This document shows, one piece after another, positions 18,437 to 25,416 of a stretch of DNA of 64,000 bases. The notes under the pieces are model-generated. The model was not told the DNA's origin. It worked only from the letters and a program-made list of their open reading frames with translations, and did no database searches. Source of the stretch: an uncultured Fibrobacter sp. GTDB lineage: Bacteria > Fibrobacterota > Fibrobacteria > Fibrobacterales > Fibrobacteraceae. The DNA is taken from NCBI GenBank assembly GCA_946413655.1, contig CAMKLO010000001.1, positions 105,252 to 169,251 on the forward strand, written 5' to 3'. Both the position numbers and the translations under genes were made by a program. Positions within the stretch are counted from its first letter, which is position 1. Every line of letters starts with the position of its first letter.

Positions 18437-18473
18437 ATTTTTGATTTTATTTATTGTTGACTTTAGGTCGTGC

Positions 18474-19034
18474 ATGGATAAGAACCTTGATTTCTGTTTA
18501 GTTCGGCAGTGCGCCCCGACTCTTGCTGGGGTGAAGCTGGGTAATTTGTTTTGCGTTGGTTCTGCCGAAGGTGTCTTGATTTGCAATATTCTAGCTCGTT
18601 GGAATCAGGCCTTGAACCCTAAGGGTGTTGTGGCTCGTGTTGTCGCTGAACGTTGCGGACGTTATTTTATCTATGTTTATCGGAATAGCGCTTTACAGAA
18701 TTTGGGAAATTCTTGTGAAGTGCGAAATTTTTTGAAAGGCTTTGGGTATAGTTGTTTTGATACAGAGTCGTTGCTGAATTTTTTTCAGCATCGCATGACG
18801 CGATCGGTATGTTTTCCACATGAAGTGGGTGTGTTTTTGGGGTACCCACTTGACGATGTGAAAGATTTTATTTCGTATGGCGGGAAAAATTACAAGATGA
18901 TTGGATGTTGGAAGGTTTATAACGATGTGCCGAACTCCATGCATATTTTTGAAGTTTATAAAAAGTGCCGCAAGATATTCAATGAACGCTTTGAACAGGG
19001 CGATTCTTTAACGAATTTAACCGTGGCATGTTAA
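18474..19034 (+). CDS. DUF3793 family protein
   Basis: A 186-residue protein starting at ATG 18474 (an in-frame upstream extension to 18441 lacks a ribosome binding site). It matches DUF3793 by its CAPTLAGVKLGNLF segment near the N-terminus and FPHEVGVFLGYPLDDVKDFI near residues 108-127. DUF3793 genes commonly neighbour flavodoxin genes, as here (flavodoxin at 19234). The biochemical function is not known. It is rich in Cys and aromatic residues and has no signal peptide. A 152-nt inverted-repeat element separates it from the flavodoxin gene. Confidence 0.75.
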   Translation: MDKNLDFCLVRQCAPTLAGVKLGNLFCVGSAEGVLICNILARWNQALNPKGVVARVVAERCGRYFIYVYRNSALQNLGNSCEVRNFLKGFGYSCFDTESLLNFFQHRMTRSVCFPHEVGVFLGYPLDDVKDFISYGGKNYKMIGCWKVYNDVPNSMHIFEVYKKCRKIFNERFEQGDSLTNLTVAC

Positions 19035-19056
19035 TTTAGTTAAAAATCTAAAGGGA

Positions 19057-19208
19057 GCCTCTAAAAAATGCTTTGGTTAATAAAATTTGAGCGAGACCGA
19101 GTGCAGGCAGGAACGAAAAGTGGTGAATACTGGAGGTCTTTACCACTTTGAGTGACGAAACTGCACGATGTGTCGCAGCCAAATTTTTGAAAATGAGTTT
19201 TTAGAGGC
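19057..19208 (+). ncRNA. Nested inverted-repeat element, candidate structured RNA or MITE
   Basis: Four nested complementary arms are visible: GCCTCTAAAAA (19057-19067) with TTTTTAGAGGC (19198-19208); AAAATTTG plus GCGA (19082-19094) with TCGC and CAAATTTT (19173-19187); GTGCAG (19101-19106) with CTGCAC (19161-19166); AAAGTGGT (19117-19124) with ACCACTTT (19142-19149). Purine-rich internal loops separate the helices. It lies directly upstream of the flavodoxin ribosome binding site. It fits no riboswitch class I can name; a miniature transposable element is the main alternative. Confidence 0.5.
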
Positions 19209-19233
19209 GACCGAAAAACAAAAGGAAAATAAA

Positions 19234-19662
19234 ATGAATAAAATTGCAGTTGTCTTTTGGACAGGGACTGGTAATACTGAAGTTATGGCGAATGAAGTTG
19301 TCACAGGTGCTAAAGAAGCGGGTGCTGATGTGACGCTGTTCAATACGTCTGCTTTTAAGGTGGAAAATGCCACTGAATTTGACAAGTTTGCTTTGGGTTG
19401 CCCGGCAATGGGTGCTGAAGAACTCGAAGATAGCGAATTTCAGCCGCTTTATGACCAGTTGAAAACGCAAATCGCAGGCAAAAAGGTCGTGCTTTTCGGT
19501 TCATACGGCTGGGGCGGCGGCGAATGGATGAATGCATGGAAAGAAGATGCTGTTAATGCTGGCCTCGTTCTTGCTGATGATCCGCTCGCCATTGAAGGTG
19601 CTCCGGATGATGCTGGCAAGGCAAAGTGCCGTGAACTCGGCAAAGTTCTTGCACTGTCGTAA
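19234..19662 (+). CDS. Short-chain flavodoxin
   Basis: A 142-residue cytoplasmic flavodoxin. The FMN phosphate-binding loop is WTGTGNTEVMA (about residues 9-19), and the SYGWGGGEWM segment (about 91-100) corresponds to the second flavin loop. The start at ATG 19234 has AAAAGGAAAAT upstream; an open extension to 19168 overlaps the inverted-repeat element and is not likely coding. It serves as a low-potential one-electron carrier. It follows the DUF3793 gene and could be transcribed with it through the 19057-19208 element. Confidence 0.88.
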   Translation: MNKIAVVFWTGTGNTEVMANEVVTGAKEAGADVTLFNTSAFKVENATEFDKFALGCPAMGAEELEDSEFQPLYDQLKTQIAGKKVVLFGSYGWGGGEWMNAWKEDAVNAGLVLADDPLAIEGAPDDAGKAKCRELGKVLALS

Positions 19663-19673
19663 AAATTACGATG

Positions 19674-19720
19674 TTGTCATTCCCGTGACCTTTGTCATTC
19701 CCGCGAAGGCGGGAATCTCC
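19674..19720. repeat. Intergenic repeat, family 2
   Basis: Two adjacent TGTCATTCCCG units, the second completing a hairpin that ends in CGGGAATCTCC. The same family occurs at 22470-22499, about 31650-31680 and, inside a coding region, 32585-32615. Confidence 0.7.
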
Positions 19721-19730
19721 TTGTGCAAAC

Positions 19731-19800
19731 TTAGACTCTCTAAAAATGTTAGTGAGTCTAACAAAATTAGAGAGTCTAACAATGTTAGAAATTCACTAAC
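19731..19800. repeat. Two interleaved inverted repeats
   Basis: TTAGACTCTCTAA (19731-19743) pairs with TTAGAGAGTCTAA (19767-19779), and GTTAGTGA (19748-19755) pairs with TCACTAAC (19793-19800). Because the arms interleave, the two stems are alternatives or form a pseudoknot. The element lies in the leader of the PacL-like / P-type ATPase genes. Confidence 0.6.
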
Positions 19801-19955
19801 AATGTTAGCGTCAGTCGCGTGAAACTCAACTGCGACGCGGGGTTGCAAGAGTTATGTACTTAATTTGTTTGCAATTTACAATTGGAGGGGAGAGTATCTT
19901 TTTTTTTTAAAGCGGGCAAGTGCTCCGCTGATTTTTCTTTATTAAGGAGAATGAT

Positions 19956-20180
19956 ATGTCTATGTTCAAAAACGAAAAATTCTGGCTCGTTGTTGCCGGT
20001 GCTGTGGGCTCAGCTGTCGCAAAAAAGGTTCTCAAAGCTAAAAAGACTCGCGAACTCGCCGTTCAGGGACTTGCTCATGGCATGAAGTTTACTGCTGATG
20101 CCAAGGCCGCTTTCCAGGATATGAAGGACGAAGCCGCTGATATTTGCAACGACGCCAAAGCCGAAGCGGGAATTAATTAG
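19956..20180 (+). CDS. Small PacL-like (DUF1490/DUF6110-type) protein, partner of a P-type ATPase
   Basis: A 74-residue protein with an N-terminal hydrophobic segment (FWLVVAGAVGSAVAKKVL, about residues 9-26) followed by a basic stretch and an Ala-rich amphipathic helix with acidic residues. Shape and wording resemble DUF6110 and the actinobacterial DUF1490/PacL proteins, which stabilise and assist adjacent metal-exporting P-type ATPases. The ribosome binding site AAGGAG precedes the ATG. The ATPase gene follows 156 bp downstream. The assignment as a PacL-like partner rests on size, topology and position rather than on a search. Confidence 0.65.
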   Translation: MSMFKNEKFWLVVAGAVGSAVAKKVLKAKKTRELAVQGLAHGMKFTADAKAAFQDMKDEAADICNDAKAEAGIN

Positions 20181-20208
20181 ACGAGAGATCATATAATCTC
20201 GTTAGAAT

Positions 20209-20292
20209 CGTCATACTGAGCACGAAGCGCGAATGTATCCAGTGATTTTACAGTCTTGGATTCTTCAGTCGCAGAGCTCCTTCAGAATGACG
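20209..20292. repeat. Intergenic palindromic repeat, family 1 (full copy)
   Basis: Opens with CGTCATACTGAGCACGAAG and closes with CTCCTTCAGAATGACG, with ATCCAG ... CTTGGATTCTT in the middle. Same organisation as 2956-3034. It separates the PacL-like gene from the ATPase gene. Confidence 0.7.
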
Positions 20293-20336
20293 AAATCCAC
20301 TTCTAACTGCCTACTTCCTACTGTCTTCTGTTAACT

Positions 20337-22436
20337 ATGCAATATCGAATTGTCTATGATAGACCTGGTCGTCTCCGCTTGCGTGCTGGGGCGTACGCTT
20401 TTGAACGTTCTTACGAAGCGCGTGTTCACAAGGCGTGTGTTGGCGTACCTTGCGTAAAAAGTGCCGTGGTGCACAGCGAGAATGGCGGGCTGCTGCTTGA
20501 ATATGAGCCGCTGAACGGTGATTACGGTGCAAGTCGTAGCCAGATTCTTGAATTTGCAAAATCGCTGAATCCCAAAGCGCTGCCGGAATGCGATGGCGAA
20601 ACGGAATACCAGTTGCAAGCTTTGGATGACGGGTTTAAAAACAACCTTGCGATGATGATTGCTAGGCGTTATTTGCTGCGCTGGTTTGTTCCGTTCCCTA
20701 TCCGTACTGTGATTACAACGATTCGCGGGTTGCGTTATGTGGCACGCGGAATTTCAACCCTTGCTAGTGGAAAACTCACGGTCGATGTACTCGATGGTGC
20801 TGCAATTGGAACTTCACTGTTGCGCCGCAATTACGAATCCGCCGGAACGGTCATGTTCCTTTTGGGCGTTTCGAGCTTGCTGGAGGATTATACCAAGGCG
20901 CGTACGCGTACGGCGCTTACAGGGAGCCTCGCCGTAAAAGTCGATAAAGTCTGGGTCGTGAAAGATGGCGTAGATACTTTGGTCGAACTTAAGAGCGTCC
21001 AGGTAGGCGATTTGGTGCGTGTGCGTTCCGGGAGCATGATTCCTGTGGATGGCCGCGTTGTTGAAGGAGAAGCGTTCGTAAACGAATCGACGATGACGGG
21101 CGAATCCAAGGCGGTGATGAAGACTGCTGGTCGAATCGTTTTTGCGGGGACCGTTCTTGAAGAAGGCTCGATTGTTGTTGAGGTTCAGGCGGTGAACAGC
21201 AATACGAAAATCCAGAAGATTGTGGAACTGATTGACCGTAGCGAAGACTTGAAGGCGAGCGTGCAGAGCCGTGCGGAACATTTGGCCGATAGCATCGTGC
21301 CGTTCAGTTTCCTCGGCTTTGGGCTTACGCTTTTGTTTACGCAGAACATCTCACGTGCGGTTTCCATCTTGATGGTGGATTACTCTTGTGCGATAAAACT
21401 CTCGACTCCGATTTCCGTGATTTCTGCATTGCGCGAAGCCGCGGATATGGACATGACGGTGAAGGGCGGCAAGTACTTGGAAGAGCTTGCGCTTGCCGAT
21501 ACGATTGTGTTCGACAAGACGGGAACGCTCACGAAGGCGGAACCGCGTCTCGAAAAGATTATTCCGTTCGGCGGTCGCAACGAAGACGAAATCTTGAAAA
21601 TTGCGGCATGCATCGAGGAACACTTCCCGCATAGCATGGCACGTGCAATTGTGAAGGCGGCGCTTGAACGCGGAATCGCTCACGAAGAAGAACATGCCGA
21701 TGTCAAGTATATTGTAGCGCATGGCATTGCAACATCACTTGACGAAAAACGTGCGGTCATCGGAAGCAAGCATTTCGTGATCGAAGATGAAAAGGTGACG
21801 GTGTCCGAAGAAGACCAGCGCATCATTGACAAAGAAGCAGGTGCTGCATCCGTGATTTATCTCGGCATCGGTGGCGAACTTGCCGGGGCCTTGTGCATTA
21901 GCGACCCGCCTCGCGAAGAGGCGGCGGTTGCCATCCGTAGGTTGCGTGAAAACGGCATCAAAAACGGGGTGATGATTACGGGCGATAGCAAAAATGCGGC
22001 TGAACGCGTAGCGGAACGTTTGGGAATTGATACATTCTTCGCTCAAGTCCTGCCCGAAGATAAGCACCGTTATGTGGAACAATTGAAGTCCGAAGGTAAA
22101 CGCGTAATTATGGTGGGCGACGGCATCAACGATGCGCCTGCGCTTGCTGCGGCAAATGTCTCTGTCGCCATGAGTGATGCTTCGGATATTGCCCGCGAAA
22201 CAGCCGATGTGACGCTCCGCCGCGAGAATCTCGAAGACCTCGTGGAACTACGCCTCTTGAGCCAAAAGCTTATGGAACGCATCTCTGAAAATTACCGCTT
22301 TATAGTTGTTTTCAATACGAGCTTGCTTGTAGGCGGTTTTCTCGGAATCCTCTCGCCAACAACGTCAGCCTTCTTGCACAATGTTTCAACGATGGGCATC
22401 TGTGCAAAAAGCATGACCAAGCTGAAAGTGGAGTAA
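20337..22436 (+). CDS. P1B-type heavy-metal-transporting ATPase with SCA instead of CPC motif
   Basis: A 699-residue P-type ATPase with an N-terminal region resembling a degenerate heavy-metal-associated fold, the TGES actuator motif, the phosphorylation site Asp393 (DKTGTLTK), and the hinge GDGINDAPAL. The intramembrane metal motif reads DYSCAIKLSTP, with Cys351 followed by Ala where copper, zinc and cadmium pumps have Pro. This variant occurs in a subclass of bacterial metal ATPases whose substrate I cannot assign (Mn, Fe or Zn are possible). The small PacL-like gene upstream is a likely partner. A terminator follows at 22506-22532. Confidence 0.88.
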   Translation: MQYRIVYDRPGRLRLRAGAYAFERSYEARVHKACVGVPCVKSAVVHSENGGLLLEYEPLNGDYGASRSQILEFAKSLNPKALPECDGETEYQLQALDDGFKNNLAMMIARRYLLRWFVPFPIRTVITTIRGLRYVARGISTLASGKLTVDVLDGAAIGTSLLRRNYESAGTVMFLLGVSSLLEDYTKARTRTALTGSLAVKVDKVWVVKDGVDTLVELKSVQVGDLVRVRSGSMIPVDGRVVEGEAFVNESTMTGESKAVMKTAGRIVFAGTVLEEGSIVVEVQAVNSNTKIQKIVELIDRSEDLKASVQSRAEHLADSIVPFSFLGFGLTLLFTQNISRAVSILMVDYSCAIKLSTPISVISALREAADMDMTVKGGKYLEELALADTIVFDKTGTLTKAEPRLEKIIPFGGRNEDEILKIAACIEEHFPHSMARAIVKAALERGIAHEEEHADVKYIVAHGIATSLDEKRAVIGSKHFVIEDEKVTVSEEDQRIIDKEAGAASVIYLGIGGELAGALCISDPPREEAAVAIRRLRENGIKNGVMITGDSKNAAERVAERLGIDTFFAQVLPEDKHRYVEQLKSEGKRVIMVGDGINDAPALAAANVSVAMSDASDIARETADVTLRRENLEDLVELRLLSQKLMERISENYRFIVVFNTSLLVGGFLGILSPTTSAFLHNVSTMGICAKSMTKLKVE

Positions 22437-22469
22437 TCGTCACAAATTTTTGTCATGCCCGAAAAAAAC

Positions 22470-22499
22470 TGTCATTCCCGCCTCCGAGCGGGAATCTCC
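22470..22499. repeat. Intergenic repeat, family 2
   Basis: CTGTCATTCCCGCC...GCGGGAATCTCC hairpin just after the ATPase gene; same family as 19674-19720. Confidence 0.65.
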
Positions 22500-22505
22500 T
22501 TTTTG

Positions 22506-22532
22506 AGTATTCCCTTTGTTTTGGGGAATACT
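22506..22532 (+). terminator. Terminator of the P-type ATPase gene
   Basis: AGTATTCCC/GGGAATACT stem followed by TTTTTT. Confidence 0.8.
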
Positions 22533-22558
22533 TTTTTGCGTTTACTCGGTTTTAACCA

Positions 22559-22690
22559 TTGAAAAATGTTTATTCTAGCCTTGCTTGAAAATTTGAACGT
22601 GCAAAGATGATATAAAGAATCTATATTAATATTGACATATTGAATTAGAGTAGTACTCTTGTTCCTGCTACGAAAAGTCTGGTAAATTTT
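22559..22690 (+). promoter_or_regulatory. Shared leader A upstream of the AT-rich protease cassette
   Basis: This segment aligns with 25290-25372 (TTGAAAATGTT.ATTCTTGC ... GTGCAAA ... TAAAGAATCTATATTA) and, in its second half, with 33310-33422 (TGAATTAG.GTA ... TTCCT ... AAAATCTG). The TATATT at 22622-22627 is a candidate -10 element. The same leader therefore precedes three otherwise unrelated AT-rich genes. Confidence 0.55.
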
Positions 22691-22961
22691 TCTAGGGCGA
22701 AAGCCCGCAACTTGGGAATAAGACGAACGCTCACACCGATCGGGTGTGGGTCGTTGGGCGTTTGCCCGCGACTTGTACTGTGTTTTTGCATATGGCAAAA
22801 CCAGTCGAGTTGTTGTGCTTAAAGTTGCAGGTTTACCAGAGCCATCGTAGTATAAGCCGGACGACACCATGCCTTTTTTGTTTTCCAAAAAGCGTGGATT
22901 AAGTCGGTTTTATTGAATAAGACTGCTGCTCGAAGACTGTCTTTGGCAGAGTGGAGAAAAT
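22691..22961 (+). other. Long untranslated region with repeated GGGCG hairpins
   Basis: Two hairpins of the form GGGCGNNNGCCC (22695-22706 and 22756-22767) are each followed by GCRACTTG, and a CACACC...GGGTGTG hairpin lies between them (22732-22748). A minus-strand open frame over this region (22472-22888) has no ribosome binding site or recognisable features and is probably chance. The protease gene starts at 22962 after AGTGGAG. Confidence 0.45.
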
Positions 22962-24050
22962 ATGAAAAGTATAATAGCTGTTTTTTTGTGTGTTATTAGC
23001 TTACATTTGGGGTGGGCTGCGCCTTTTGATGTGTCTGCGTTAAACGATGTTGTGAAAAAAACGTATCGTTTTGAAGATGTTGCTTATTTTTATTATTCTG
23101 CTCGCGATTATGATTATTCAGATGGTAATTTTTTGAATCTGTCAGGGAAAATTGATTTTGCAATATCGGATAAACGGGTAGATATAGATGCTTTACTAGA
23201 TAGTGAAGAAAATCCCAGAAGTTTCTCAATAATAGTGACGAATAAATTTGAGGATATTGATTCGCAAAATAACAAAATTATGGTGTATAGGGGATTTTAT
23301 GCAGGAGATACTACTCGTACGACTATAACTCTTGAACTTGGAAAAAAATATGCATCAATAACTAGAGAGTTCTATAGTCGAACATTTTATGATTTTTTTG
23401 GACAATATGCCAAAAGTAATTCTGGAACGGGAAGTGGTTTTGCTGTTAATTCAAATATTATTGTAACAAATCAACATGTTGTTGATGGTAATAAATACTT
23501 TTTTGCATCAAGGGAAGATCTTGATTCTCTTTTTATAGATCTTGAATTGGTTTATGAAGATCGCAATCTTGACCTTGCTGTTCTTAAGTCAAAGAAAAAA
23601 TTAAATGGGTGCGCTATTGATAGAAAAATATATGACATTGGTAGTGAGGTTGTTGCGTATGGTTTTCCGCAGATAAAAGAACAGGGACGAAGTCTGAAGG
23701 CTACTAAAGGAATTATATCTTCAAGAAAAGGATATAAAGACGATGTAAAAACATATCAAATTGATGCCGCAATACAACCAGGAAATTCGGGAGGACCCTT
23801 AGTAAAAGGTGATAAAGTTGTTGGTGTTGTAGTTTCTTATTTGAGGGAATCGCAAAATGTAAACTATGCTATAAAAAGTAATTTTTTAGGTGCTGTTCTT
23901 GATGTATTAAAAATTCCAAATACAGGAAAAGCTAAACCCAAAGATTGTACTTATACCATAATATCTATTGATAAAAAATGGATTGAAGAAAATGCTAAAA
24001 CAGAACGGAATCATAAAAAGGAAGGAAATGAAAAAAATGAAAAAGAATAA
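22962..24050 (+). CDS. Exported trypsin-like serine protease (S1C-like)
   Basis: A 362-residue protein with a signal peptide cleaved near residue 20. The C-terminal half is a chymotrypsin-fold protease: His in VTNQHVVDG (about 171), Asp in DRNLDLAVLK and Ser in PGNSGGPL (about 275), the order of DegP-like enzymes. There is no PDZ domain; instead a unique N-terminal region of about 140 residues and a Lys/Glu/Asn-rich tail. It is strongly AT-rich. The next gene overlaps its 3' end, so it is the first gene of a three-gene cassette with two membrane proteins. Confidence 0.82.
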   Translation: MKSIIAVFLCVISLHLGWAAPFDVSALNDVVKKTYRFEDVAYFYYSARDYDYSDGNFLNLSGKIDFAISDKRVDIDALLDSEENPRSFSIIVTNKFEDIDSQNNKIMVYRGFYAGDTTRTTITLELGKKYASITREFYSRTFYDFFGQYAKSNSGTGSGFAVNSNIIVTNQHVVDGNKYFFASREDLDSLFIDLELVYEDRNLDLAVLKSKKKLNGCAIDRKIYDIGSEVVAYGFPQIKEQGRSLKATKGIISSRKGYKDDVKTYQIDAAIQPGNSGGPLVKGDKVVGVVVSYLRESQNVNYAIKSNFLGAVLDVLKIPNTGKAKPKDCTYTIISIDKKWIEENAKTERNHKKEGNEKNEKE

Positions 24051-24639
24051 TGCACATAAAATTATAAATAGGGTGGCAATCATTCTTCTTTGTTTGATTA
24101 CTATTGGATTTGGCGATTCTAATGGTAACAAACTTCCGCGTTGGAGTGAAATGATGGCTCCTCAAAAATACGAGGGTGCTAACTTTACTTTTTATCCGTC
24201 GCAATTTGTTGTTCATTATAAGGATGGTGATTATTCATATACAATTCTTTCTGCTGAAGATGAGGCTGAAATGAAACGCTTGATTCGAACATTGAATCAT
24301 GCTGAAAAAACACAACAAGCTGATTGGTCCACAATTCAACGAAAAATTCCATTATGTAATGGTGGTAATTGTGGAGATTCTTTGATTGTAGATGTAAGAA
24401 AAGATGATTCGCTTCTTGTTTCTGCGAGTATAGGTGGTGTGCGGTATGATTTAGTGAGCTATTATCCTACTCAAAATCCGTTTGCTTGGCTTGTTCTCGT
24501 TGCGACAACTTCTTCAGTATGGGGAAGTTTGTTGGTGGGGCTTTGGGGCTTTTGGTGTAGTCGGAAAAGATTGAGAAAAAAATTAGAAGTAGAAATTCCT
24601 GTGTATTCAGCATCTAGAAATAATAGAGAGGAGGCTTGA
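24028..24639 (+). CDS. Hypothetical membrane protein of the protease cassette
   Basis: About 203 residues. A start at ATG 24028 or 24037 follows AAGGAAGG and overlaps the protease gene. An N-terminal hydrophobic segment (IINRVAIILLCLITIGF) is followed by an extracytoplasmic domain with a CNGGNCG loop, and a second membrane segment near the C-terminus (AWLVLVATTSSVWGSLLVGLW) ends in a basic tail. This topology places about 130 residues outside the membrane. I do not recognise the family. Gene order and overlap suggest that it acts with the exported protease. Confidence 0.6.
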   Translation: MKKMKKNNAHKIINRVAIILLCLITIGFGDSNGNKLPRWSEMMAPQKYEGANFTFYPSQFVVHYKDGDYSYTILSAEDEAEMKRLIRTLNHAEKTQQADWSTIQRKIPLCNGGNCGDSLIVDVRKDDSLLVSASIGGVRYDLVSYYPTQNPFAWLVLVATTSSVWGSLLVGLWGFWCSRKRLRKKLEVEIPVYSASRNNREEA

Positions 24640-24641
24640 TA

Positions 24642-25214
24642 ATGTCGTTTGATCTAGAAAATGAAGAAAAAAATTATCGTGAACAACGAAAAAATATTCT
24701 TAAACGTACAGATGTGAAGGACTCTATTTCTGGTGAAAATGAAAAGCCCGATTTAAATAAGCCTGTCTCTGAGTCTGAAAAAATGGAAAATAAAAGTGTG
24801 GCTTTTTCTGCAAAATTTATGTGGTCTGCATTTTTTTGTGGTCCGTTTGTTAGTTATTTTGTGCATCGTTCGGAGCTGAAACGGTCTAGAAAATCCTTTT
24901 TTTGGTTTGTTTATCTTGTTTGCTTTATTCCTCAAAGAATAGTGACTGCTATAAGTCGTTATATTGAACATGCTTGTGAAAATATTTCTATAACTGCGGC
25001 TTATATCGATCCCTTAATTTGGTGGTATTCGGCTTTGGATGTGGTGATGCGTATCGCCGTGAATCTTTTTATGGCATTTGTCGCGCAGAAACGATTTGAA
25101 AAGATTTGTCATTCTTATGATGAAGATGCTTACTATCAAGGTGAAAAAAAAGGTGTTATGGTGGGAGTTATACTTTGGATTGCTTTGAATATGATTGTTA
25201 TGCTTCGTTCTTAA
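24642..25214 (+). CDS. Hypothetical multi-pass membrane protein
   Basis: About 190 residues. The start is set at ATG 24642, two bases past the TGA of the preceding gene and after AGAGAGGAGG. The first 50 residues are highly charged and cytoplasmic-looking, followed by about four hydrophobic segments (FMWSAFFCGPFVSYFV, FFWFVYLVCFIP, a middle segment and a C-terminal MVGVILWIALNMIVML). Family not recognised. It is the last gene of the cassette; a terminator follows at 25231-25262. Confidence 0.6.
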   Translation: MSFDLENEEKNYREQRKNILKRTDVKDSISGENEKPDLNKPVSESEKMENKSVAFSAKFMWSAFFCGPFVSYFVHRSELKRSRKSFFWFVYLVCFIPQRIVTAISRYIEHACENISITAAYIDPLIWWYSALDVVMRIAVNLFMAFVAQKRFEKICHSYDEDAYYQGEKKGVMVGVILWIALNMIVMLRS

Positions 25215-25230
25215 AAAATTGATTATAAGA

Positions 25231-25262
25231 AAGTGAATGAGACAAGTGTCTCTATTCACTTT
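25231..25262 (+). terminator. Terminator of the protease cassette
   Basis: AAGTGAAT-GAGAC / GTCTC-TATTCACTT stem with a 4-base loop followed by TTTTTT. Confidence 0.75.
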
Positions 25263-25289
25263 TTTATTGAATATTCTTGGTTATAACTG

Positions 25290-25372
25290 TTTGAAAATGT
25301 TGATTCTTGCATTGTTTGATGCTTTGAATGTGCAAAAAATGATGTAAAGAATCTATATTACTATTTTTTTAG
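25290..25372 (+). promoter_or_regulatory. Shared leader B
   Basis: Second copy of the leader seen at 22559-22690; the match covers TTGAAAATGTT through TAAAGAATCTATATTA. It stands 45 bp before the HEPN-like gene. Confidence 0.55.
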
Positions 25373-25416
25373 TCAAGAAAATGCTTATTCTGTACGTTGC
25401 GTAAAAGGTTAAATGG

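Noticed and set aside
22472..22888. Open frame of 138 codons on the minus strand upstream of the protease gene
   Set aside because: No ribosome binding site, unusual Arg/Ser/Thr-rich composition, and it runs across a terminator, a family 2 repeat and the shared leader. More likely a chance ORF over structured non-coding sequence.
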